Notes: generated by a model from the sequence alone, not told the origin. A DNA stretch of 64,000 bases from Streptococcus cristatus ATCC 51100 (GCF_000222765.1 NZ_AFUE01000007.1:1-64000); one strand, 5' to 3'; shown: positions 27,434 to 37,665, counted from the first letter of the stretch. Translations and numbers: made by a program.

Positions 27434-28360
27434 CTATCTATGTGTCCGTGGATCACTTGCATCGGCTAAGTTTTGACCAACTACGAAGAAGGACAGGGAT
27501 ACCAAGATCAGGGTTGTCAATGGAATCCAGAAAAGGTAAGCGTTGGTTGTTACGTTTTGTGAATAGTCGGAAATCAAGCGTCCCAAACTTGGTACTGTTA
27601 CAGGAAGACCAAGTCCAAAGAAGGATAGGAATGCCTCGTAAGAGATAAAGTTTGGAAGCATTTGAGAAGTTGTCGTCACGATAACAGATACCAACTGGGG
27701 CATGATATTCTTGGTCACAATCTTATATGTCGGTGTTCCCAAGGTACGCGATGCCAAGTTATACTCCAAATCACGATAACGCATAATTTGAATACGGATC
27801 GTATAAGCAATCCCTACCCAGCCAGTGATGGTCATGGCAAAGATCAAGTTCCAGAAACCAGCACCGATAGAGTAAGTCAAGACAATGACAATCAAGAGGG
27901 CTGGAATATTTGAAATGATATTGTAGACTTCCATCATGACACGGTCAACCGCTTTGGAAATTCCCCAGATAGCACCAATAATAATTCCGATAATCAGGTT
28001 AATGAGTGTTGCAATAATGGAAATCAAGATAGAATTCCGCGCACCAAACCAAACACCGTCAAACAACGATTTACCATTACTGTCTGTACCAAACCAGTGT
28101 TCAGCATTTGGTTTGATATAACGCATACTAAAGTCATTTACCTTGCTGACATCATTGAAATCGAAATTTGAGAACATTGGATAAATGAAACTCATCAAAA
28201 CGATGGCAACCAGAATTCCTAACATGATCGTCGTTGATTTCTTTTTCAAGAACTGGCGCATAACGGAGCGCCAGTATGAATACGCCGGAGCATCAATCGT
28301 TTCAGAGGCAAAATCGTCACGTTTGACAAATTGGAATTTACTTTTATCAATTGTAGCCAT
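27434..28360 (-). CDS. amiD: Oligopeptide ABC transporter permease AmiD
   Basis: OppC-type inner-membrane subunit, 308 residues, about six TM helices; the first is at about 45-65. The EAA loop contacting the ATPases is [13 protein letters not shown]. The long N-terminal cytoplasmic tail is typical of OppC. Its ATG overlaps the amiC stop by one base (TAATG) with GGAGG upstream. Confidence 0.95.
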   Translation of the reverse strand: MATIDKSKFQFVKRDDFASETIDAPAYSYWRSVMRQFLKKKSTTIMLGILVAIVLMSFIYPMFSNFDFNDVSKVNDFSMRYIKPNAEHWFGTDSNGKSLFDGVWFGARNSILISIIATLINLIIGIIIGAIWGISKAVDRVMMEVYNIISNIPALLIVIVLTYSIGAGFWNLIFAMTITGWVGIAYTIRIQIMRYRDLEYNLASRTLGTPTYKIVTKNIMPQLVSVIVTTTSQMLPNFISYEAFLSFFGLGLPVTVPSLGRLISDYSQNVTTNAYLFWIPLTTLILVSLSFFVVGQNLADASDPRTHR

Positions 28361-29856
28361 TATTTACCTCCTTTAGATGTTAATTTAATACGTGGATCAA
28401 GCATTACCATCAAGATATCACCTACCAAGAGGGCAAAGATTGAAAGACAGGTGAAAATAAACACAAGGCCAACCACCATTGAGTTATTAGACGCCCTCAC
28501 AGAGTCAATCAACATTTTACCCATACCAGGGAAGGCAAAGACTGTTTCTGTCAGAGTCGCACCTGCAATGACACCAACGATAGAAGCTGGAATATTAGTT
28601 ACCAATGGTACCATGGCATTTTTGAAAATATGCTTGTTAGAAATTTCTTTCTCTGAAAGACCTTTAGCACGAGCAAAGCGAACAAAGTCTTGAGATTGCA
28701 AGTCGATCATAAAACGACGAATCCAAACTGCTGTCACAGGTGCGCTCAGAAGTCCAAGAATCAGAGATGGCAAAACATAGGAACGCCAGTCGCCTGCTCC
28801 CAAAATTGGGAAGGAATCTGGAAGACCAATAGCTGAACCAGCCAAACGAACAATATAGACAAGAGCGATAGTTGGCAGTGACATCATGAAGGTCAAGACA
28901 CCTGTTGAAATACTATCAAACCAAGTATTTTTCAAACGAGCCATATAAGAACCAAGCGGAACAGCAATCAAATAAGAAAGCGCCACACCAATCAGACCAA
29001 TAATAGATGAGCTGACAATCATCGATGGGTTTTGATAGTTATTCTTGGTTGCAGTGTAAGCATCTCCCTTGCCATATTTAGCAATATCTTGAGAGTCTGC
29101 CTTACTTGGAGTCTTATAGGTACGAGAATAAATATCTACAGCAGAAGTTTTCTTACCTGTTGGGAATTGAACTTCTGATGATTTTGTTTGTCCTTGTCCT
29201 TGGGAAATAACTTGCAATACAGGCGTATTCGCATAAGTAGGATAAGAATTTCCTAGGTTCAAACTAACAAAGTTTTGGTGAACAAATGGGAATTGGCCAT
29301 TGAAATATAGAAGATATTTATGACGAGTACCAGAACCTACGACTGACCAACCAATGGCCGGGTCATTTTCGATACGGATATAGCGCTTAAGATTTGGATT
29401 TTCCTCATCTTGAATCACATTTGGATGATCAATCTGAATCAGATTAGCATAGAACTCAAGTACACGCTCGTAAACTGGAACTTCACGAACAGCATAGAAT
29501 TCTTTGCTTTCTTTGAATTGATACAATTTCCAACCTTTACCAAGTTTTTCAACATAGGCTTCGTAGATCTTTTTATTTTCATCGGTTGCCTCAGTAGTTA
29601 CAGATTTATTTTCCTTCTTGGCTTTTTCCTGCAACTCTTTTGTATCATAATAATCAATATAACCCATCCGCTCATAGACTGTATTTTCATAGTTTGTCTT
29701 TTTATCTTCGGTTGTGGCTATCTTATTGTAGTTCGGGTCTTGTTTGAAAATCAATCTTCTCGGAACCATTGTATAAATAATGGTATAGGTCAAGGTCGTT
29801 ACCAAGAAAATCGACACAATTGAGCGTAAAATACGCATAAAAATGTATTTCTTCAT
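28360..29856 (-). CDS. amiC: Oligopeptide ABC transporter permease AmiC
   Basis: OppB-type permease, 498 residues. Longer than E. coli OppB (about 306) because of an insertion of roughly 180 residues after the first TM helix (about 9-30), an extracytoplasmic domain characteristic of streptococcal AmiC. The C-terminal half has five TM helices and the EAA-like loop [14 protein letters not shown] 12-bp hairpin separates it from amiA. Confidence 0.95.
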   Translation of the reverse strand: MKKYIFMRILRSIVSIFLVTTLTYTIIYTMVPRRLIFKQDPNYNKIATTEDKKTNYENTVYERMGYIDYYDTKELQEKAKKENKSVTTEATDENKKIYEAYVEKLGKGWKLYQFKESKEFYAVREVPVYERVLEFYANLIQIDHPNVIQDEENPNLKRYIRIENDPAIGWSVVGSGTRHKYLLYFNGQFPFVHQNFVSLNLGNSYPTYANTPVLQVISQGQGQTKSSEVQFPTGKKTSAVDIYSRTYKTPSKADSQDIAKYGKGDAYTATKNNYQNPSMIVSSSIIGLIGVALSYLIAVPLGSYMARLKNTWFDSISTGVLTFMMSLPTIALVYIVRLAGSAIGLPDSFPILGAGDWRSYVLPSLILGLLSAPVTAVWIRRFMIDLQSQDFVRFARAKGLSEKEISNKHIFKNAMVPLVTNIPASIVGVIAGATLTETVFAFPGMGKMLIDSVRASNNSMVVGLVFIFTCLSIFALLVGDILMVMLDPRIKLTSKGGK

Positions 29857-29880
29857 TTATCGTTTCCTTTAAATTTCAAA

Positions 29881-29911
29881 AGAACTTTCTCTCGTTATTA
29901 GAGAAAGTTCT
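29881..29911 (-). terminator. Intercistronic hairpin between amiA and amiC
   Basis: On the minus strand AGAACTTTCTCT-N7-AGAGAAAGTTCT, a perfect 12-bp stem, followed by TTTG. The short U-run suggests partial termination or mRNA end protection, giving more AmiA than permease. Confidence 0.75.
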
Positions 29912-29921
29912 AGTGAACGAT

Positions 29922-31898
29922 TTATTCTACATGACTTTCGAGATCTTTTTGTGCTTTCGCATTTGACTCTTCTTTTTCTTTCAGCCATTTCTTACGAGCT
30001 GCTTCGTAGTCTTTCTTCGTTACTACTTCATCTTTCACTTTAATACGTTTGAAGTAAGTAGAAGATGTCTTATTACCAGTTTGAGCATAAGAACCTGAGA
30101 ATGGCTCGATACGTGAGATAAATGGTGCTGCACCAGGGTTTGCCATCAATGGGACAACAAGAGAGCTATCTGTCAACCAAGCCTGAGCTGCTGCATATTT
30201 TTCGTAACGAGTAACAACATCTGAAGTTTCTTTACCAGCTTCATCTACCAAGCGGTCATATTCATCTAGACCAACTTGCTTAGCGGCAGCATTGTCTGCT
30301 CCCTCAAAACCAAGGTAAGTCTTTGTAGTTTCAGTTGATGTAGTTTTCAAAATATCCAAATAAGTTGATGGATCTTGATAGTCAGGGTTCCAACCAACAG
30401 CTGTTGAGATATCCCAGTCTTCGCCAGCAGCATTTGGTGCATAGTAAGTAATGTTGTAAAGATCATCTTCTGACATTTGTTGAATATCTACAACAACATT
30501 CTCAGTTCCCAAAGTCTTTTCAACAGATTGCTTAAGCGATTGCGCGCGGTTAACCATTGGCTTAGCAGTCTGAGCAACTGGGAGATCCAGATGAATTGGG
30601 AATTCTACTCCGTCAGCTTGTAGAGCCGCTTTTGCTTTGGCAAACTCTGCTTTTGCTTTCTCAGCATTAAAGAGGCCATCTTGACCGTCCTCAAGTTTAA
30701 CACCTTTCCATTCGTCACCCAATGCAGCAACTTTCTCTTCTACAACGTCACCAAAAGATTTATCACCGGCTTGAACAAAAGTTGGTGGTACATAAGTATT
30801 ACGGACAGCGTAAGGAGCACCCTCTTTACCATTGATCTGTGCTGAGTATGATGTACGGTCGATAGCAAAGTTCAAGGCTTGACGGAAGTCTTTGTTCAGA
30901 ATCGCTTTCTTAGTAGCAGACTTCTGAGCATCTGTTGTTTTGCTTGTATGGTTGTAACTTTGACGATCAATATTGACACCCATAACAGCTACACCAGCAC
31001 TTGGCGGTGTGAAAAAGATATTATCCTTGAAGTCTTTTTCTACTCCAGCATAGTTTGAGCTGGTAGGGTAGAGACGAGCTACTGTGTAGGCGCCGTCTTT
31101 AAAGTTACGAGCAAGGGCATCTTGGTCTTGTCCATCAAAGTAAGACAACTTAATTGTGTCAACATGAACATTTTCCTTATCCCAGTAGTTTTCATTCTTT
31201 TGATACTCAACAGCAGACTTAGCAGTGATAGACTTCATCAAGAATGGTCCATTGTAAAGGATAGAAGATGGGTCAGTAGATTGACCAAATTTGTCCCCTT
31301 GTTTCTTAAGGAATTCAGCATTAACTGGCCAAAGAACTTGTGAAGTTGTTTTTGAATTCCACTGTGGTTCAGGTTGGTTCAAAGTATATTGGAGCGTGTG
31401 GTCGTCAACTGCTTTGACACCAACAGTAGAGAAATCAGTTGTTTTACCATTTACGTAGTCATCCAAGCCTTTTACAGAATGTTGAACAAGGTAAAGGGCT
31501 TCAGATTTCTTGTCGGCAGCATGCTTGAGGCCAGTCACAAAGTCCTGAGCTGTCACATCACCATATTCTTCACCTTCTGAAGTGTACCATTTAGCGTCTT
31601 TACGGATTTTATAGGTATAAGTCAAACCATCTTTAGAAACAGTCCAAGACTCTGCAATAGACGGTACAAAATTACCATATTGGTCATTTTCCAACAAACC
31701 GTCCACACCGTTAGTCACGAGGTCAGCTGTTGAAGCCTTACCAGATGTCACATAGTCCAATGTTTCTGGTTCAGCAGTATAGACATAATTGTAAGCTTTT
31801 GCTGCGCTGTTTCCTTTTGATGAACCAGAACAAGCAGCTAAAACACCTACTGAAAGAAGGCTAACCCCAGCTAAAGCTAATACTTTGCTTTTTTTCAT
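29922..31898 (-). CDS. amiA: Oligopeptide-binding lipoprotein AmiA
   Basis: Extracellular peptide-binding lipoprotein of the Ami importer, 658 residues, SBP_bac_5 family. Signal peptide MKKSKVLALAGVSLLSVGV with lipobox LAAC, lipidated at C23. Family landmarks include AEPETLDYVTSG near the mature N-terminus and VGWNPDYQDPSTYLD. It gives substrate specificity and receptor function; homologues import signalling peptides. First gene of amiACDEF with a good promoter. Confidence 0.95.
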   Translation of the reverse strand: MKKSKVLALAGVSLLSVGVLAACSGSSKGNSAAKAYNYVYTAEPETLDYVTSGKASTADLVTNGVDGLLENDQYGNFVPSIAESWTVSKDGLTYTYKIRKDAKWYTSEGEEYGDVTAQDFVTGLKHAADKKSEALYLVQHSVKGLDDYVNGKTTDFSTVGVKAVDDHTLQYTLNQPEPQWNSKTTSQVLWPVNAEFLKKQGDKFGQSTDPSSILYNGPFLMKSITAKSAVEYQKNENYWDKENVHVDTIKLSYFDGQDQDALARNFKDGAYTVARLYPTSSNYAGVEKDFKDNIFFTPPSAGVAVMGVNIDRQSYNHTSKTTDAQKSATKKAILNKDFRQALNFAIDRTSYSAQINGKEGAPYAVRNTYVPPTFVQAGDKSFGDVVEEKVAALGDEWKGVKLEDGQDGLFNAEKAKAEFAKAKAALQADGVEFPIHLDLPVAQTAKPMVNRAQSLKQSVEKTLGTENVVVDIQQMSEDDLYNITYYAPNAAGEDWDISTAVGWNPDYQDPSTYLDILKTTSTETTKTYLGFEGADNAAAKQVGLDEYDRLVDEAGKETSDVVTRYEKYAAAQAWLTDSSLVVPLMANPGAAPFISRIEPFSGSYAQTGNKTSSTYFKRIKVKDEVVTKKDYEAARKKWLKEKEESNAKAQKDLESHVE

Positions 31899-31935
31899 AC
31901 GAATTCTCCAATTTTGTTTTTTAGGTTTACTTAGG

Positions 31936-31964
31936 ATTATAGCACAAGAAAGGAAAAAAGTAAA
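31936..31964 (-). promoter_or_regulatory. Promoter of the ami operon
   Basis: On the minus strand TTTACT (31959-31964), 17 bases, TATAAT (31936-31941), about 38 bases before amiA. A TTGGAG ribosome binding site follows. Confidence 0.8.
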
Positions 31965-32038
31965 CTAAATTTTCTGAATATTATGGTAGACATGCAATAA
32001 CTCTACTCTATTACTCGTGTTCATTTTCTACTGCTATT

Positions 32039-33793
32039 CTAAGAAAAACTTAGCAAGTCTAAAGACTTATTTAATAGAAGGGTAGTATAGTCCGGATCAT
32101 CCTTGAGTTCTTTTATGGAACTTTGAACCAGCTCTAAATCATCTGTAATCATCCCATCCACTCCTAAACGAAAAGATTTGACGATACTATCCTCATCATT
32201 AATGGTCCAATCATAGAGACGTTTGTCGGATTGCCAGAGTTTATTGACAAAATTTTCATCCAAGGTTGAATACTCCATGGTGTAGCCAGAAGCCTTGGTT
32301 CGTGGAAAGATTGTATTATAAGGTAGGATAAAGAAACTGGGGATAGAGGAGTCATAATTAACAACCTGATCGATAACTTGGTAGTCCAAAGACTGAATCT
32401 GGTGTTGATAAACCTTGATTTTGGCACCATACTTGCTCAAAAATCGCTCCATCATATCCTTGGAGTCTTTCTTGCTGGTCTTGATTTCTATCAAGAGGCG
32501 CTGACCGAGTTGATTGGCACGAGTAAAGTAATCGTCAAAGCTAGAAATCTTAGCCCGATAGCCATTTTCTGAAATCTCTAGCGAAGTTAATTCGGCCAAG
32601 GTTAGGTCTTGAGGTTGGGCATCAAGGCCTGCCAACTGCTTCAGGTTTGCATCGTGCATCATGACAAATTGCCCATCCTTGGTTTCCTGCACATCCATTT
32701 CTACTAGATCAGGCTTGAGCAAGGCTGTTTTTTCTAGCGCTTCTACGGTATTTTGGATTCCATTTTCCCTCGAAACCCCTCTATGGGAAATCGTAATCGG
32801 AACGTTCTCCAAAGGGAAATTTAGATAGACATAGCCTTCTAATGCGAAGCTTGAGCTGGCAATAGTCAGAACAAACCAACGCATTAGAGATAGGCCTCTT
32901 TTCGTTGGATAGTCATTTAAGGTACGATCTGTCAAGAAGGAGACAAATTTGAGAAGGAAATAGGACAACATAGCATAGTAGGCAAACTTAATCAGGACAA
33001 AAGCTACAATACCGCTAAAGAGGACAACCTCATTTGGTTGAGTGTTCGCGTATCGCTGTCCCAGTATAGCTGGAGCTGAGAGAAAAGTATAAAGCAGAAA
33101 GCTTTTGATAATAATCCAAAAAAGATGCCTAGTGTAAAAGAAAAGGCGGTTCTTAGTCTTGGCCAAACTAAAGCGAATTGCCTGAGGAACTGTGGCGTGC
33201 TCAAAAAAGAGCTGTGGTAGGGCAAACATTAGTCGCACTGCCACTAGAAGCATGCCGACCACAAGAAGTCCCATGAAAACAGCGAACACAATATTATTTG
33301 CCAAATAGGTGACAATAAAATCCGGAACCAAAATTTTATTGAGATAGTATATTTTCAAAATTTGACGCAAAAAGGGAAAAAGAAAGCCCATATAAAGTAC
33401 GATAAAGAGCATTTTCCCTGGGCATGCCTTCTTGACAATAGCAAAACTATCCCTGAATGTTTTTCCAAGAAAAGCGAATACCGGTCGATTTTCTTTATCC
33501 AAGAGATTGCGAATCCCCATGAAAATCATGCCGCTCTGGAAATAGGCTACAAAGAGATTGACCACAACGAGGACTAGAAAACCCAGACCGACCAGCCAAT
33601 TAGAGCTGAGGACTGCCCAGACATTGTTGTAAGACAAGAAGAGATAACCTGTCTGTTTGAGCAGGTATTCTGCTGCATAGGAATTAAAGGGAATCCAAGC
33701 ATACTCCATTATCATAAAGGCCATGAAAAAGAGAACTAGGATCTTGTCTAAGTTATGATAAAAGCGCTTAAAGCTAAGTTTTTCTGGTTTCAT
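32039..33793 (-). CDS. Membrane glycerophosphodiester phosphodiesterase
   Basis: 584 residues. The N-terminal half (about 15-330) has about six to eight TM helices; the C-terminal half (about 335-570) is a GDPD domain with SHRGVSRENGIQNTVEAL, EMDVQETKDGQFVMMHD and LIEIKTSKKDSKD, holding the catalytic His and metal-binding acidic residues. It probably hydrolyses glycerophosphodiesters, from lipid or teichoic-acid turnover, at the membrane. Not part of the ami operon, which has its own promoter downstream. Confidence 0.9.
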   Translation of the reverse strand: MKPEKLSFKRFYHNLDKILVLFFMAFMIMEYAWIPFNSYAAEYLLKQTGYLFLSYNNVWAVLSSNWLVGLGFLVLVVVNLFVAYFQSGMIFMGIRNLLDKENRPVFAFLGKTFRDSFAIVKKACPGKMLFIVLYMGFLFPFLRQILKIYYLNKILVPDFIVTYLANNIVFAVFMGLLVVGMLLVAVRLMFALPQLFFEHATVPQAIRFSLAKTKNRLFFYTRHLFWIIIKSFLLYTFLSAPAILGQRYANTQPNEVVLFSGIVAFVLIKFAYYAMLSYFLLKFVSFLTDRTLNDYPTKRGLSLMRWFVLTIASSSFALEGYVYLNFPLENVPITISHRGVSRENGIQNTVEALEKTALLKPDLVEMDVQETKDGQFVMMHDANLKQLAGLDAQPQDLTLAELTSLEISENGYRAKISSFDDYFTRANQLGQRLLIEIKTSKKDSKDMMERFLSKYGAKIKVYQHQIQSLDYQVIDQVVNYDSSIPSFFILPYNTIFPRTKASGYTMEYSTLDENFVNKLWQSDKRLYDWTINDEDSIVKSFRLGVDGMITDDLELVQSSIKELKDDPDYTTLLLNKSLDLLSFS

Positions 33794-33910
33794 CTTATTC
33801 TTCTTTCAGAAATTTGTGCGAAAAAGGGAAAGGCAAACTCTAACGAAGACTGAATGGCTCCTGAAAATCTGCGTTTGGCAGTTTCTCTGCCTTATCTCTA
33901 CTCTTTCTTT

Positions 33911-33944
33911 GAAAAATAAATCCCAGCTTTTCAACTGAGATTTT
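33911..33944 (-). terminator. Terminator of the HTH/coiled-coil gene
   Basis: On the minus strand AATCTCAG-loop-CTGGGATT followed by TATTTTTC, starting six bases after the stop. Confidence 0.7.
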
Positions 33945-33949
33945 CTTTC

Positions 33950-34444
33950 TTATTTACCAAATAAACGGGCGAAAAATCCTTTGTTTTCCTGCTTTTGCAC
34001 CTTCTCCTTGGCTTCATCCAGTTCCAAAAGAAGGGTTTCCCGCTCGCTCATAGCCTTGGCTGTCAACTGCTGCTGTTGGTCTAGCTGCTTATCTTTTTCA
34101 GCAATCTGCACGTCCTTGACACGGAGTTGTTCGTCTTTCTTAGCCAGCTGGTTATCTTTCGCCTTGAGTTGCTCATAAAGGCGCAAAATCTCAGCATTTT
34201 TTTCATCCACTAAGATTTCCATCAACTCGCGCTGTTTGACTTCTTCGCTGACTGGCTCATCTTCAAAAATGGTCTTTTTATAAATTTCTTCTAGCTTAAT
34301 CAGGCCACTGCGGGTCACGACTGTGACCCCTTTTTCATTTTTTTCTGTATCTTCTGGCGGCAGAGCCTTGACACGATTATTGATTGCCTGACGGCTGACT
34401 CCTAAAATCTCGGCCAGCTCGCTGACTGTCTTTTCAATTGCCAT
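33950..34444 (-). CDS. DUF536-type helix-turn-helix / coiled-coil protein
   Basis: 164 residues in three parts. An N-terminal winged-HTH-like segment (about 5-50: VSELAEILGVSRQAINNRV) suggests DNA binding. A long coiled coil (about 75-150) includes four tandem heptads of the pattern xxKDxQL (KAKDNQL, AKKDEQL, RVKDVQI, AEKDKQL). It ends in the short amphipathic tail KGFFARLFGK. This resembles DUF536 proteins of lactococci and streptococci, including plasmid-borne ones; function unknown. Flanked by terminators, so a single-gene unit. Confidence 0.8.
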   Translation of the reverse strand: MAIEKTVSELAEILGVSRQAINNRVKALPPEDTEKNEKGVTVVTRSGLIKLEEIYKKTIFEDEPVSEEVKQRELMEILVDEKNAEILRLYEQLKAKDNQLAKKDEQLRVKDVQIAEKDKQLDQQQQLTAKAMSERETLLLELDEAKEKVQKQENKGFFARLFGK

Positions 34445-34513
34445 AATTTCCTCTGAAACTTTTTCTAGATATAGTTACCTAAATCTTATCATATCAAGGC
34501 TTAACTGTCAAAT

Positions 34514-34558
34514 AAAGCTAGGAAAGTGAAGCAATACATTGCTCCACTTTCCTAGCTT
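34514..34558 (-). terminator. Terminator of the pseudouridine synthase gene
   Basis: A very long stem: AAAGCTAGGAAAGTG-G-AGCAAT pairs with ATTGCT-T-CACTTTCCTAGCTTT, with almost no loop (GT), directly after the stop codon. It is near-symmetrical, so it may work on both strands. Confidence 0.85.
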
Positions 34559-34559
34559 T

Positions 34560-35288
34560 CTATAGTTCAACTTGAAAAATTTCCAAACTCTGCATTTCTT
34601 CTTCTGTCAAGCGTCGCCATTGCCCCAGTTCCAGACTTGGGTCTAGCTGCAGAGGCCCCATAGACAAGCGCTGAAGGTCGGTGACTTCCTTCCCACATGC
34701 TAAAACCATCCGCTTCACCTGATGAAACTTACCTTCTGAAAGGGTGATACGGACCAGACTGGTCTTCGCTCCTTCATCTCTTTCGAGAATTTCGAGCTGG
34801 GCAGGCTGACAAGTGAAGTCTTTAAGCTCGATTCCTTGAGCAAAACGCTCAACATCTGCCTGATCCATCAGACCGGCAACCTGAGCTTGATAAACCTTAG
34901 CCACATGGCGCTTAGGGGACAGCATAGCATGCGATAGCTGACCATTATTGGTCAAAAGCAGAAGCCCATGTGTGTCTACATCTAACCGCCCCACAGGAAA
35001 TACTTCTTTTTGACGGGCAGTATCGTCCAATAAATCTAAGACGGTTTTATGTCGGTCATCTTCAGTGGCGGAAATGACACCCTTGGGTTTATTTAAGAGG
35101 TAGTAGACAAACTTTTCATATACCAGGGTCTGACCATCCACCACAATCTGATCCGACCGCTCATTAATCTGTGTCTTGGCCGACGTGACCGCTGCCCCAT
35201 TGACCCAGACTTGACCTTTTTTCAATAGTTGCTTGACTTGACTGCGCGAGCCAAGCCCACTTTCTACTAGAAATTTATCCAGACGCAT
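34560..35288 (-). CDS. rsuA: 16S rRNA pseudouridine synthase, RsuA/RluB family
   Basis: Converts a uridine in rRNA to pseudouridine. 242 residues: N-terminal S4 RNA-binding domain (MRLDKFLVESGLGSRSQVKQ), then the catalytic domain with VGRLDVDTHGLLLLTNNG, whose first Asp is the nucleophile. The small size fits RsuA-like enzymes acting on 16S rRNA rather than RluB. It follows the MFS gene by 9 bases, so the two probably form one transcript. Confidence 0.9.
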   Translation of the reverse strand: MRLDKFLVESGLGSRSQVKQLLKKGQVWVNGAAVTSAKTQINERSDQIVVDGQTLVYEKFVYYLLNKPKGVISATEDDRHKTVLDLLDDTARQKEVFPVGRLDVDTHGLLLLTNNGQLSHAMLSPKRHVAKVYQAQVAGLMDQADVERFAQGIELKDFTCQPAQLEILERDEGAKTSLVRITLSEGKFHQVKRMVLACGKEVTDLQRLSMGPLQLDPSLELGQWRRLTEEEMQSLEIFQVEL

Positions 35289-35297
35289 ACTCTTCTC

Positions 35298-36449
35298 CTA
35301 AGCAGACTTTTTCTTGAGAATTCCGAATGCCAGCACTGCCATTAAAACCATCAGACTTCCCAAAACGCCAAAAATAAAGGAAGCTTGGCTTGAAAATTGA
35401 CTAATCAAAGACAAGAAAAAGGTTGTAGCAGTCGCTCCAGCACTGCAGCCTAAAATCACAATCGAGGTTGCTTGATTCAAGGATTTGCTAGGGATTCTCT
35501 CAGAAAGAATATGGAAAATCGCTGTCAGACTGACACTATAAACAAAGCCAGAAGCGATGGTAACCACACTCAAGAGCAAGAGATTTGGTGCCAAACCAAT
35601 CATGATCGCAGTAAGGCCAAAGGCCACTCCTGCAACCGTCAATAAATTTTCCTTGAAATAATGAAGAAGAGGTGCAAAGGACAAGCCTGCGGCAATACCA
35701 ATCAACTGCATGGTTGAAAGAATCAAACCTGCTGTCTGAACACTGCCCATACCAGACTTTTCAACCAGTCCGGGCACGCGCACGTTGATGACCACATTCG
35801 TCAAGACAATCACCGCTGCTACTAGGGCTAGGCCGATTGTCAAAAACCACTGTGCAGCTGTCAAGCCCTTGCCTTCCTGATGAGCCTCATGATGCTTCTC
35901 CTCCTTGCCATAAGGCACAAAGAGCAGGTAGAGGGCTAGAACGATCAACCCCGACGCATAGACCAAGAAAGAGATTTCCCAGCCAAAGCGAAGCAACTGG
36001 CTCACTCCAAGCGTCAGGAGGGCTGTCCCAACAACTTCAGCCGATCCACGTAGACCAAGGGTCTGAATGCGTTCCTTGCCCTCATAGCGCTCGCTGATAA
36101 TCGAGATAGCTTTAGCGTTGAGCAAACCAACTCCCATACCAAAGATCAGACGCGAGGCAAAAATCACCCAATATTCCTTATTAAAGAGAGGAACAAAGCC
36201 GCAAAGAGAGAAAATCAAGAGCCCCGTCACAATCATCTTTCGTTCCGATAAATATTTCTCCACTAGGCCATTTAAAACTAGCATGAGCATAATCCCAGCC
36301 GATGGGAGAGAAACCAACAATTCAATCCAACTTTCTGGCAAGTCTTTATAATAAGCAAACATAGCCGATTGGGCACTGGAAATCGAAAAGGAGGTCGTCA
36401 ACACCAAAGAAAGTGAGAGAATACTCACTTTTTCCATAAACTTTTTCAT
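35298..36449 (-). CDS. MFS transporter
   Basis: 383 residues with about 12 TM helices. The region after TM2 (GLVEKYLSERKMIVTGL) fits the MFS loop 2-3 position; FASRLIFGMGVGLLNAKA is TM4-like. It resembles CynX/NimT or drug-exporter type permeases, but the substrate cannot be predicted. AAAGGA lies 7-8 bases before the ATG. The upstream 160 bases separate it from the divergent def gene and contain TATGAT promoters on both strands. Confidence 0.85.
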   Translation of the reverse strand: MKKFMEKVSILSLSLVLTTSFSISSAQSAMFAYYKDLPESWIELLVSLPSAGIMLMLVLNGLVEKYLSERKMIVTGLLIFSLCGFVPLFNKEYWVIFASRLIFGMGVGLLNAKAISIISERYEGKERIQTLGLRGSAEVVGTALLTLGVSQLLRFGWEISFLVYASGLIVLALYLLFVPYGKEEKHHEAHQEGKGLTAAQWFLTIGLALVAAVIVLTNVVINVRVPGLVEKSGMGSVQTAGLILSTMQLIGIAAGLSFAPLLHYFKENLLTVAGVAFGLTAIMIGLAPNLLLLSVVTIASGFVYSVSLTAIFHILSERIPSKSLNQATSIVILGCSAGATATTFFLSLISQFSSQASFIFGVLGSLMVLMAVLAFGILKKKSA

Positions 36450-36610
36450 TCTATTTTCCTTTAAAAATCACACTCATTCTATCATACAGCTTTTTAGAAA
36501 AAGACGCAATCATCTTTTCTTAAAAATTCAGCCATTAAAAAGAATATTCTTTCGAAAAATTTCTCCTCTGACAAAAGGACAAGCCCTTTCTTTATTTCTG
36601 GCGGGATTTG

Positions 36611-36619
36611 TGTTATGAT
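36611..36619 (+). promoter_or_regulatory. Extended -10 promoter of def
   Basis: TGTTATGAT, an extended -10 element, 24 bases before the start codon. No good -35 hexamer lies 17 bases upstream (TTTATT). Confidence 0.5.
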
Positions 36620-36643
36620 GAAAGAAAGAAAAAGGAGAGAATC

Positions 36644-37276
36644 ATGTCTGTTAGTGAAAAAAAATCGGTTATGGATAAATTAACCAAAGCAGCTCATTTG
36701 ATTGATATGAGCGATATTATTCGTGAGGGAAATCCTACCTTGCGTGCGGTGGCTGAGGAAGTCAGCTTTCCCTTATCTGATCAGGAAATCATTTTAGGTG
36801 AAAAAATGATGCAGTTCTTGAAACATTCTCAAGATCCTGTCATGGCGGAAAAAATGGGGCTTCGTGGCGGAGTCGGTCTAGCAGCTCCCCAGCTGGATAT
36901 TTCTAAACGAATCATCGCTGTTCTGGTGCCAAATCTGGAGGACGAAGAAGGAAATCCACCTAAAGAAGCCTACTCCCTAGCTCAGGTCATGTATAACCCT
37001 AAAGTTGTTGCCCACTCTGTGCAAGATGCTGCTCTAGCTGATGGAGAAGGCTGCCTTTCTGTTGACCGAGAGGTGCCAGGCTATGTTGTGCGCCATGCAC
37101 GAGTGACCGTGGATTACTTTGACAAGGACGGTCAAAAACACCGCATCAAACTCAAAGGCTACAATTCTATCGTGGTTCAACACGAGATTGACCACATCAA
37201 CGGCATCATGTTTTACGATCGTATCAATGAAAAAGATCCATTTGCAGTGAAAGACGGCATGCTGGTGCTGGAATAA
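36644..37276 (+). CDS. def: Peptide deformylase
   Basis: Removes the N-formyl group from new proteins; metal enzyme. 210 residues from the ATG at 36644, chosen because GGAG lies 6 bases before it; the frame opens further upstream without support. Motifs: GVGLAAPQ (motif 1), EGCLSV (motif 2, Cys ligand), [10 protein letters not shown] (motif 3, HEXXH). It is the longer type II deformylase of Gram-positive bacteria. Own promoter and terminator; convergent with the GlsB-like gene. Confidence 0.96.
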   Translation: MSVSEKKSVMDKLTKAAHLIDMSDIIREGNPTLRAVAEEVSFPLSDQEIILGEKMMQFLKHSQDPVMAEKMGLRGGVGLAAPQLDISKRIIAVLVPNLEDEEGNPPKEAYSLAQVMYNPKVVAHSVQDAALADGEGCLSVDREVPGYVVRHARVTVDYFDKDGQKHRIKLKGYNSIVVQHEIDHINGIMFYDRINEKDPFAVKDGMLVLE

Positions 37277-37295
37277 ACGACCTTATATTTCAATC

Positions 37296-37333
37296 AAAAA
37301 TACCTAGACATAGAGCGTCTAGGTATTTCTTTT
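37296..37333 (+). terminator. Terminator of def, probably bidirectional
   Basis: AAATACCTAGAC-N7-GTCTAGGTATTT, followed by CTTTT on the plus strand and by TTG on the minus strand. It lies between the convergent def and GlsB-like genes. Confidence 0.88.
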
Positions 37334-37341
37334 ACACTATT

Positions 37342-37572
37342 CTAAGTGCCTCGATCCCAGAAAAGAGCCAAGAGGATCACAGCGCCCAAGACTGAGGGAA
37401 GAATGGCTGTGTCCGCTAGCATCGGTCCCCAGTGGCCAAAAAGCAATTGCCCAAGCCATGAACCAAACCAGCCCAAGAGGATTTTTCCGATACAGCCCAT
37501 ACGTTCCCCGCGGCTGGTAATAGCCCCAGCCATGAGACCAATAATAAAACCGACAAACATACTACCAATCAT
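37342..37572 (-). CDS. GlsB/YeaQ/YmgE family small membrane protein
   Basis: 76 residues with three TM helices. The family pattern starts FVGFIIGLMAGAITSRGERMGCIGKILLGWFGSWLG (given here only as a range, residues about 6-41). These small proteins, formerly called transglycosylase-associated, are linked to stress responses in Gram-positive bacteria; the molecular function is unknown. GAAGGA precedes the ATG. The opposite-strand open frame here is a mirror artefact. Confidence 0.85.
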   Translation of the reverse strand: MIGSMFVGFIIGLMAGAITSRGERMGCIGKILLGWFGSWLGQLLFGHWGPMLADTAILPSVLGAVILLALFWDRGT

Positions 37573-37665
37573 ATAGGATCCTTCTTTCTATGTTTCTAAG
37601 AATTCTTTTCAAGAAGCAGGTGGGAGCTGCCAGATTAAAAGTGCCCGTCAAAATAACTTGAAATC

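Noticed and set aside
37346-37576. 76-codon plus-strand frame mirroring the GlsB-like gene
   Set aside because: The minus-strand frame encodes a recognisable membrane family with a ribosome binding site; the mirror does not.
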